From NCBI GenBank assembly GCA_963693365.1, contig CAVNZM010000013.1, forward strand, positions 4,526,001 through 4,590,000: DNA of 64,000 bases, written 5' to 3'. The notes below the pieces were generated by a model that was given only the letters and a program-made list of their open reading frames with translations, had not been told where the DNA came from and ran no database searches. The number at the start of each line of letters is the position of its first letter. The first letter of the stretch is position 1. Shown here one piece after another: positions 47,549-64,000 of this stretch. The position numbers were made by a program, and so were the translations under genes. The stretch comes from Amoebidium appalachense. Taxonomy: Eukaryota > Ichthyosporea.

Positions 47549-47720
47549 ACCCGAGGCGAGTCGAAAGTATGATTGGGTGAATTATCAGAGGCGAGTCTGA
47601 TCTAAGGGTTTGATGGGGTGAATTACCAGAGGCGAGTCAAGAATATAATTGGGTGAATTACCAGAGGCGAATCAAGAGATAGCTCACCATAAAACATCTG
47701 CAAGTTACAAGTACTAATAC

Positions 47721-47788
47721 GAGCTTGTCGTCGTATGATGACAATAGCATAAGACTTTTCTCTTAGCGAGAAAGCTCTACTGAGACTC
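47721..47788. repeat. Stem-loop module, copy 2
   Basis: GAGCTTGTCGTCGTATGATG then ACAATAGCATAAGACTTTTC then TCTTAGCGAGAAAGCTCTAC TGAGACTC. Hairpins TTGTC...GACAA and TTCTC...GAGAA lie inside a closing GAGCT/AGCTC stem. Preceded by AGTACTAATAC. Confidence 0.6.
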
Positions 47789-47851
47789 TTGACTCATGCA
47801 CTCCTGTTATTCATACACTCATGCACCACATTCGATTTATGCACTTCTGTT

Positions 47852-47856
47852 ATTCC
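47852..47856. repeat. Target-site duplication ATTCC of the LTR element, left
   Basis: ATTCC immediately precedes the TG of the left LTR and recurs at 51461-51465 immediately after the CA of the right LTR. Confidence 0.9.
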
Positions 47857-48336
47857 TGTAAACAGTTGGACTAGTTGGGATAAGGCAGAGAACAACTGAA
47901 TCAGAATAAAGACAGAGAACGGGTAGAAAGGCACACGCGGCCAAGTTGCTTTTACTATGGGCCGACTCAGTCTGTCTCAGACTTCACTGATGTGATCCCC
48001 GTACTGGGACGGCTTTCTTATATAGCCCCCAGGTTTCGGATCAAGGCCCAGGATTGGTTCATCCGCGGCCAGCGCGGGTGGCAACATGCCATTCGTGATT
48101 CTGGTGCGGTCCGAGCCAGTCAGACCTTTGTCCTATTTATGCAAACATCTTATTGGTCCACTTCGTTTATGTGGTATGCAGCGGTAGAACCATATATGGT
48201 TCACTTCTTAGGTAAGATTGATTCCTATTGGTGCGGACATAATATTTATGTGATATTCGTGACAAAGCACGAATCGTGTGCTAGTACATCACATTCTTTA
48301 GTAAACATGTACAGTTCATGTGTACAGTTGTTTACA
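47857..48336 (-). repeat. LTR (3' LTR in element orientation)
   Basis: 480 bp, 5'-TG...CA-3' with short inverted ends TGTAAACA/TGTTTACA. Open frames across it are shared with the other LTR and are not genes. Confidence 0.93.
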
Positions 48337-48347
48337 CTCCCCCCCTT
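48337..48347 (-). promoter_or_regulatory. Polypurine tract of the LTR element
   Basis: On the minus strand, AAGGGGGGGAG lies directly upstream of the TGTAAACA start of the LTR, as expected for the plus-strand DNA primer. Confidence 0.75.
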
Positions 48348-49296
48348 GTCGGGAGCCTGGTGATGTCGTTAGACAAGCAAACCACCAGGCTGAGAGGCGA
48401 TAAACAACCTTCACCGAGAATTCTTGTGTGTGCCGAGCTGCTGGACAGAACAGAGCAAGGACGGTGGAATAGATTTGTGCACGTCTATGAGCACTTCTTC
48501 ATTTGCCAAAACACAAATTCATGCAGCATTCTTCTGTGTTTTCATTTTCGTGGCGAAGATTGTTGCAGAGTGTGCGTGCGAATTGTTCGCTTCGTCTCTG
48601 TGCTTGGCTTTTTCTGTAGAAGTAATATTTTCCTTTTTTAGGTGTTTTTCCTTTTTAGGAAACTCCCGCAGATTCGTTTTCAATTGCGCGTAATTTAGTT
48701 GTGTGGATGAATGATCATACCAAACATTCGATAATGAATATAACTCAAGCCTTAGGTCACTTCGTACTCAGGTAGTGGTGGATAGCTTCAAGGCTTAGCC
48801 ACTGCTCCTTATCCCGGTTCTACCTTAAGACTGTAAGGCGAGTCACCATGGCCGGAATAGCCACTTCTTTCATGAACAAAGAGCACTTCTTTCCTTTCAG
48901 CTTTAACCCTGCATCATCGGAGCCGGGAATAACATGAATAAAAATGCCCTAAGTGTTCTTCGTTGGGCGACATAAAGAAATATATCAGCCCGTCAGAATT
49001 TGAACCAGTAAAAACCCGGTTCATAATTCATAAGAAGAGGGTAGGCAAAGCAAACCTTCTTCAGAAAACACATGCTTCCATTCGTGAGCAGTTTTCGTAT
49101 CCCATTTGCCAGCCATTTTTCGTTGAGCAGGGGGATTCCAGGCATAATACATTCTTCTGGAGGCTTGGCCTAAAAAGAAAAGTCGTCAGAGTCGCCCTTT
49201 CTTTTGTAAGCAACTTCGTGAGCGCGCTTCGTATCTTCATATCCTCCAGTGCAGGTCTGGATGGTGCCCCATCCTCTGCTTCATTTGTAGGTGGCC

Positions 49297-49907
49297 CTAC
49301 TGTTGGTTCTGTTCGTTGTGTGGAAAACCAAAACCATTCGTATTCGTGGAACTGCTTTGTGCTGTGCTTTCTTTCGTGTTGGTGTTCATGAAGTTACCCC
49401 GTTCACACACCCTACTTCTTACATACATTAGATGTAAGTAGCTGCCTGGTGAGTGTGTGGTTCGTGTTCGTGGCATTCTTCTGTTCCTTCGTGAGAAGAA
49501 TATTCGTTTTAGCAGAGGTGCCCAATAAGGCAGCTTGTGGGGTTGTCTCCCGCATGTGCCCATTGGTGGGGTATGCACGTGCTAAATTGTTACAGTGTCA
49601 TCATATTGCAAGGGAATAACATGGTCACCTCCGTACCAGGGCCTAGTAGGTACACATGATGGTCCGATGTGTTAGTCAACAACACCTTGCATTCGTATTC
49701 GTATTTGTCTTCCACGTCACTTTCTTCAGTAGTGAAGGAGGGTATTCGTAATTCGAAACTGAAAGGCTTCCAGCCAAAATACTGATACTGTATGATGGGG
49801 TTGTGAGGGAGCGGTGCCCATACCACATTCTTTTGTTCTGGTAGGGGTGTGCCGGCAGCTAGTGCAAGGCTTGACAGTGTAATTGGTATGTTACACCGTA
49901 TTGCCAC
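49297..49907 (-). other. Residual open frames inside the LTR element
   Basis: Two adjacent minus-strand frames (49907-49590, about 105 codons; 49578-49297, about 93 codons). The first ends with CKVLLTNTSDHHVYLLGPGT, which loosely recalls the strand-turn pattern of dUTPase-like beta-barrels (Asn-x-Ser...Pro-Gly), but no catalytic motif is present and I would not assign it. They may be remnants of a gag-like gene. Neither has a clear ATG. Confidence 0.25.
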
Positions 49908-50961
49908 AGACGGGCATTCACCTTAAAATTCGTACCCAACACCTTCTTTGTTTTTCACATGCATGAACAAAAGTTCTGCATCGACTTTATTACATGCCTT
50001 TTGTGCACCAAGAGTGCAAATTCGTTAGGGCGTGGCACCAGGAAGGGCCGCCATACATGAGTCAGGCATATGTTCGTAATGTGTTTAGGCATGCCAGCAT
50101 ACATTCATGCGCATGTTGTGCATCCTGGGCGCTAAACTATGGGGCATGCTGTATTCGAGAACAGCAAGGGATTCGAAGCATGCATGCAACACTACTTTCA
50201 TAAGATCTTAGGTCCTACATGCTATAGCAACAGCGACTATCTTCTTCGTTAAGTGCATTTGTGCTGAAAGTGGCCGTGCATCTGGCTTGCGAGTGTGGAC
50301 GTGCATGCGGTGGCATGGACACGATGGCAGTGTGCAATAGGGCAATGCACGCAAGGGCAACGGTTTTATTTTCTTCCTAACATAGAGGGGGCTGTGTGCA
50401 TTGCAACCCAAGCAGTGTTGTGCATTCGTCCTTTCATTTTCGTATTTCCAGTTCATTTTGCTTTCGTTTTTCGTTTTTTGTCGTTTGATAACTTCGTTAC
50501 TTCGTTTTGTTTTCGTGTTGCATTCATTTCGTATTTCCTCTATGCAATCGTTTGTCGTTAATTCTTTATTTCATTGCGTATTCGTGATGGTTCGTTTTTC
50601 GTTGGTTCATTGCTTCGTTAGCAATTCTTTATTCGTTTGTTCGTGTATTCGTTGTTTCGTTGTGTATTCGTTTTTCTTCACATTTTTGATGTGTCGTAGC
50701 AAAAGAAGTTTTACATGCTTTCAATTCTTTCCGTGTAGGTGGGCTGGCCACTTCAAACTTGTAGGTGTATATATTCTAAGCCGGACAAGGAAAGATGTGC
50801 CTATCATCGGGGTAAAAAGGATTGTGATCGGCCATGGGAGATTCTTGAGCTGATTGAAAGATGTGAGATTCTTGAACTGATTGAAAGATGTGAGATTCGA
50901 AGGATGCGAGATTCTTGAACTGCGCGGTCGCCAATGTAAACAGTTGGCAATGTATAACAGT

Positions 50962-50979
50962 GTCCTGCCGCGGTCGCCA
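50962..50979 (-). promoter_or_regulatory. Primer-binding site of the LTR element
   Basis: TGGCGACCGCGGCAGGAC on the minus strand begins one base inside the LTR and would pair with a tRNA ending ...CGGTCGCCA. The tRNA species cannot be named from this alone. Confidence 0.65.
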
Positions 50980-50980
50980 A

Positions 50981-51460
50981 TGTAAACAGTTGGACTAGTT
51001 GGGATAAGGCAGAGAACAACTGAATCAGAATAAAGACAGAGAACGGGTAGAAAGGCACACGCGGCCAAGTTGCTTTTACTATGGGCCGACTCAGTCTGTC
51101 TCAGACTTCACTGATGTGATCCCCGTACTGGGACGGCTTTCTTATATAGCCCCCAGGTTTCGGATCAAGGCCCAGGATTGGTTCATCCGCGGCCAGCGCG
51201 GGTGGCAACATGCCATTCGTGATTCTGGTGCGGTCCGAGCCAGTCAGACCTTTGTCCTATTTATGCAAACATCTTATTGGTCCACTTCGTTTATGTGGTA
51301 TGCAGCGGTAGAACCATATATGGTTCACTTCTTAGGTAAGATTGATTCCTATTGGTGCGGACATAATATTTATGTGATATTCGTGACAAAGCACGAATCG
51401 TGTGCTAGTACATCACAGTCTTTCGTAAACATGTACAGTTCATGTGTACAGTTGTTTACA
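50981..51460 (-). repeat. LTR (5' LTR in element orientation)
   Basis: 480 bp, nearly identical to 47857-48336; visible differences are near 51418 and 51424 (CAGTCTTTCG here versus CATTCTTTAG). Confidence 0.93.
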
Positions 51461-51700
51461 ATTCCTACACTCATGCTATGCATAACCACATATTATTCAT
51501 GCACCCCTGTTATTCCTACACTCATGCTATGCATAACCACATTTGATTCATACACTCATGTATAACCTTATTCGATTCTTGCACTCCTGCTATTCATACA
51601 CTCTTGCTATTCATACACTCATGCTATGCATAACCATATCCGATTCATACACTCATGCATAACCACATTAGATTCATGCACTCCTGCTAGGACATGCACG
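51461..51700. repeat. Short tandem repeat flanking the LTR element
   Basis: Degenerate units such as ATTCCTACACTCATGCTATG, CATAACCACATTTGATTCAT, GCACTCCTGTT. The same array starts at about 47790 on the other side, so the LTR element split it. The first five bases are the target-site duplication. Confidence 0.85.
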
Positions 51701-52095
51701 AGGGACTCATTAACATCGGTGATCCGTTTATGTTCAAGAAAGCTAGACAACATTTATAATACTAAATTAGTGTCTAATAACTCATCCATGATCGTTAAGA
51801 GTTGTCTATTACATTATTGCTAAGAAACATACATGATTATGCAAAACTATGAACTGCTATGAAAAATCTGGAATTGCTATAAGATTGAGGAACTGCTATG
51901 AAAAATCTTGAACTGCTAGGAGATCTATGAGATCTATGAATAGTTATGAAAACCATGAAAGTTATGAGACGCTTCATCAAGAGACATTTTATCCAGAGAT
52001 ATTCCAGCCTTCTCGTGCTGTTAAAGTAATAATAACTCTGCGAGTACTCCACGAGTGGTAAGTGCGCAACGAATTGCGAGGTGCGAGTACTAAAT
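51701..52095. other. AT-rich spacer, no gene recognised
   Basis: Contains short internal repeats around GAACTGCTATGAAAAATCT (51850-51915). It also has ACGAGGGACTCATTAACATC near 51699, similar to 47415, part of the local repeat family. Confidence 0.6.
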
Positions 52096-52165
52096 GAGCT
52101 TGTCGTCGTATGAGGACAAGAGCATAAGACTTTTCTCTTAGCGAGAAAGCTCTTCAGAGACTCGT
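52096..52165. repeat. Stem-loop module, copy 3
   Basis: GAGCTTGTCGTCGTATGAGG then ACAAGAGCATAAGACTTTTC then TCTTAGCGAGAAAGCTCTTC. CTTGTC pairs with GACAAG and AAGAGC with GCTCTT. Relative to copy 2, several changes keep pairing possible. Preceded by GAGTACTAAAT. Confidence 0.6.
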
Positions 52166-54036
<1,871 letters not shown>

Positions 54037-54259
54037 GGAAGGGGATGGAGAGGGGAGGTAGGGGAGGGGGAGGAGAGCTGGCCGGGGGGAACTGGTCTTG
54101 CTAAGATTTCATCATCGGGGCACTACATCATTTAATTTCATTGTCCGGCATTCAATGGGGCCACTACAGAGGCACCGATAAATCCTGGCACTTAATTTGC
54201 TGCGTGGGTTTGTAACTAATGAGTACATACAACGTATGAATGCACAGTATCAGACATAG

Positions 54260-58065
<3,806 letters not shown>

Positions 58066-58509
58066 AACAGCTCGCTCGCACACACACATGTGCTGGGTCG
58101 TTGGCACGTAGTCTCAGATGAGCACCTGCACACACACACTCGCACACACGTGCGCACATCATCTCAACAATCATTATCATACTGTCAACAACAATACCGC
58201 CATACCTGTGTGCATAACATAGGTGAAAAGCTCTTTTTTATTGACCTTCTACTCGAATATATTCTTTATTATCTCATGCTAGCAATATATTCCACTCGGC
58301 TCCCTCACCCCTAGGGCTACATCTAGCATGTTAATCCATATAAAAATGTGTATATCTCCCTTTGACCCGGTAATTTGGTTGGATAATCGTCATTCCAATC
58401 GAAATACTGGAGAGGCATGAAGAGTCGATAAGTCGATACGTCCCAGATACCTCATTGGAAAAGTAGAGCAAATCACTAAACTAGATGGGCACCTACCTAC
58501 AACCCCCCC

Positions 58510-58540
<31 letters not shown>

Positions 58541-58932
58541 AAAAAAAAAAAAAAAAGAAAAGAAAAAAAAGAGGTGAACTATCCCGTGGGTCGTTGCCAC
58601 TTTGAATAGACCAAGCACGGAATTTGCATACACAGGGTTTGAAACCCTCACCATAATTCGGAACAATATCTAACTACAACATCAACATCACTTCTCGTTT
58701 GGCCCACATACAGTACAATGGCATCAATCATTGAGTAATATTAACACAATCGTTAGATAAACTATACCACAGCAATGGTGCTAGTGTAAATCTAAAAAAC
58801 AAGCCACGAATATAATCGGATTGCAGATATCCACAAGATAAACCCACAAAATCCTTCCTCAAAAACCACCACGTAATAAACCCGCCACATACCTATTATA
58901 AAATTAAAAACTAACGCTGCCTTCCCATTGGC
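58066..58932. other. Spacer without recognised gene
   Basis: Unique DNA with C28-A26 at 58503-58556. It contains the presumed 3' UTR of the phospholipase gene at its right end. Confidence 0.6.
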
Positions 58933-62306
<3,374 letters not shown>

Positions 62307-62986
62307 CCTGGAGGTTATAATATGTGATGTTGGGGTTAGCGAGAGGCTTTGTCTTATGTTGCTGTGATGATTGGGGATGAAAGAACCCTAAACGTGAAGC
62401 CGATGCTCAAAGACCTGAAAAGAGATTGTGAAAAGGTGTACGCGGCTGCACGCTGCACCAAAAGTCGCATTAAAAGTTCCTTTGAAACTAGGCAGCCTAG
62501 ATACAAGTAGGCTACAAACAAGAAACTAGAAAACTGAAAAGAAACGAAGCCAGCCCGGGGAAGAAAAAGCAAGAATGCTCAGCACATGAACTACGGTTTG
62601 CGTAACTAGCGGCAAAACTAAAACTAACATAAGGTATTTTAACGTTATTTACCATAATAAACCAAAAACCTAAAGCATTATAAAGCCTATAAAGAAATAA
62701 ATCATGCATATATAGGCGAGCCTTACAGTTTGAATAGAAAAAGATCGTATCCAATCAAATCAGCAAAATCGTTGTGCTCTTTGTTTTGGCCATTATGATT
62801 GGTAGGTAAAGATTTCAGTCATTCAATCATAACATTCGATTTCGATGGTATGCAGCCCTATGCTGACACCGGCCGGTGCACACGTGCCGTGCACTCAGTG
62901 TTCATTTCACTTTCATAGTTTTTACTGTACAGTGTTGAGGCCACAACCAGAAAACTAGAGCTAAAGAAAATATAGCACTTGAAAAG

Positions 62987-63169
62987 ATGGAAGCGGAGGC
63001 AGAGGTCAAAACGGAGGGGATGGTGGTTAGCATTATGGATAAGAAGGAGGAGGGGGGAAAGGAGGGGATGGAGGGTAGCACGATTGCTAATAATGAGGAT
63101 GGAGGGAAGGGAGCAAATAATGAGGATGGAGGGAAGGAAGATCATGGGGATGGGGGAGGCTGCGAATGA
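62987..63169 (+). CDS. Possible first exon of an acidic protein, divergent from the phospholipase gene
   Basis: ATG at 62987 in strong context (AAAAGATGGAAG) opens a 60-codon acidic frame (MEAEAEVKTEGM, then repeats ANNEDGGKG). A second frame at 62979 continues further to a possible donor CACAAG|GTTCGT at 63196 and reads MGEAANEDVLEEKSQ there, so either a small shift is present or the exon starts differently. Two CCAAT boxes (ATTGG near 62799 and complement near 62753) lie upstream. The product is unknown; this is a candidate gene start only. Confidence 0.3.
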   Translation: MEAEAEVKTEGMVVSIMDKKEEGGKEGMEGSTIANNEDGGKGANNEDGGKEDHGDGGGCE

Positions 63170-63196
63170 AGACGTTCTTGAGGAAAAGTCACAAGG

Positions 63197-63249
63197 TTCG
63201 TATATGGAGTGATTTTACACTACCTCCCTGGCGGAACTATCCGGCGTCG

Positions 63250-63283
<34 letters not shown>

Positions 63284-63520
63284 CCCCCCCCCCCCCCCCC
63301 CCCCCTTCCCCTCCCCCCCTCCTCCCCTTCCCCCCGTCCCCTGTTCTTCCACCCCGCCCTTCTTCCGCTCCGACCCTTCTTTGTTCGCTTCTTCCTCTTC
63401 CTTTTCCCTCTTGTGCTCCCCCCCCCCCCCCCCCCACCCCACACACACACACACCTTGGATCTCGATTGTGCCTGTGCCCTCTTTGTGCCGGACGCCTTT
63501 CTCTCTCTTAACCAGAGCAG

Positions 63521-63562
<42 letters not shown>

Positions 63563-64000
63563 TCCCCCCTCCCCCCTCCCCCGCTTCTCTCTCCATCTGC
63601 GGGCCCATCCCATACACCATGTCCCGTACCTCTACCTAAAACGTGTGTGATAGAGCAAACACCCTTAGGTGCCCCCCTTCCCCCCCCCCCCCCCCCCCTC
63701 CCCCCTTCTGTCCTCTCCTCTTTCTGGCGGACACACCCACACACACCTTGGGTTCATGTCTTTGGTCAAACAACGACATGTCTACCATCTACCTCTTCGT
63801 TGCAGACATTTTATTGCTTCTGGCCCACTCTCAACATCTTCTTCTACAAGCCCTCCCCCCCCCCCCCCCCCCTCCCTCTCCCCCCCCCCTCCCCCCTTCC
63901 CCCTTTTTCCATCTGACGCCGTCTTCCCTTCCTGCACCACCCTTTTTCAAAATTTGCCTCTTCTTCTTAGCTTTTCGGTCAAACACAGCTCTATTCCACA
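63197..64000. repeat. C-rich low-complexity DNA at the right end
   Basis: C-rich at 63250-63345, 63418-63435, 63521-63584, 63674-63705 and 63856-63900. Short unique stretches between have exon-like borders on both strands (for example the strong acceptor TCTTCGTTGCAG at 63807 on plus), but I could not assemble a gene. Confidence 0.7.

Larger units (their letters stand above)
47857..51460 (-). mobile_element. Young non-autonomous LTR retrotransposon
   Basis: Two 480-bp direct LTRs (47857-48336 and 50981-51460) begin TGTAAACA and end TGTTTACA and differ at only about two positions by eye. A 5-bp target duplication ATTCC flanks the element. Orientation is minus: next to the right LTR lies a primer-binding-site-like TGGCGACCGCGGCAGGAC, and next to the left LTR a polypurine tract AAGGGGGGGAG. 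The internal 2644 bp has no reverse transcriptase, integrase, RNase H or protease signature, so it depends on another element in trans, like LARD-type elements. It inserted into the ATTCC-containing tandem repeat that continues at 51461-51690. The near identity of the LTRs implies a very recent insertion. Confidence 0.92.

Noticed and set aside
47481-47788. Hammerhead-type self-cleaving ribozyme in the stem-loop modules or LTRs
   Set aside because: The conserved CTGATGA and GAAA core was not found on either strand.
47992-48363. A 120-codon frame present twice (also 51116-51565), at first sight a duplicated gene
   Set aside because: It is LTR sequence; both copies fall within the two identical LTRs and the frame has no known domain.
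48963-49391. A 142-codon plus-strand frame inside the LTR element
   Set aside because: It is antisense to the element as oriented by primer-binding site and polypurine tract, lacks an ATG and has no known domain.

Overview
This window is eukaryotic nuclear DNA. Every gene with recognisable protein content has GT-AG introns whose phases match across exons, promoters carry TATA and CCAAT boxes, and there are LINE and LTR retrotransposons. No bacterial-style operons, Shine-Dalgarno sites, rRNA, tRNA or CRISPR arrays were seen. The dominant texture is simple repeat: very long (CA)n/(TG)n, (CT)n/(GA)n and poly(C)/poly(G) tracts fill introns and intergenic DNA. A two-unit TTTAGGG telomere-like motif and a plant-type secreted phospholipase A2 hint at an algal or other protist lineage, but I cannot name the organism. 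A 500-base run of N (43314-43813) shows this is a scaffold.

Layout. 1-2.3 kb: last four exons of a trans-sulfuration-type PLP enzyme (+). 3.9-4.7 kb: intronless single PQ-loop (SemiSWEET-like) membrane protein with a long soluble tail (+). 6.7-7.0 kb: a possible terminal exon (+). 8.2-17.9 kb: a 5'-truncated LINE (-) with a 16-bp target-site duplication, reverse transcriptase, RNase H, and a 4-kb Pro/Gln-rich minisatellite between endonuclease remnant and RT. 18.3-25.9 kb: two copies of a divergent gene pair encoding a ~107-aa signal-peptide/Ala-Pro-rich/one-TM protein; both minus-strand copies are intact, both plus-strand copies are damaged. A 350-bp foldback element lies between the pairs. 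30.2-34.4 kb: a two-finger GATA factor (-). 39.1-42.5 kb: a three-finger CCCH protein (-). 43.8-44.5 kb: a second LINE fragment beside the gap. 44.5-52.4 kb: an AT-richer island of minisatellites and a stem-loop module family, interrupted by a young non-autonomous LTR retrotransposon (-). 54-58 kb: diverged segmental repeats with possible exons (+). 58.9-62.3 kb: a five-exon secreted phospholipase A2 gene (-), with a possible divergent gene start at 63.0 kb (+).

The genes do not form a pathway: one sulfur amino-acid enzyme, one membrane transporter-like protein, a small surface-protein family, a transcription factor, an RNA-binding-type zinc-finger protein and a secreted lipase. What unites them is architecture. 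Short exons sit in repeat-filled introns, and at least six 3' splice sites are formed directly by the end of a (CA)n tract (ACACACAG). Poly(C) tracts repeatedly run into poly(A) in that order and rarely in reverse. Gene models were spliced by eye from donor/acceptor signals, phase and protein similarity known from memory; none was checked by alignment or RNA evidence.
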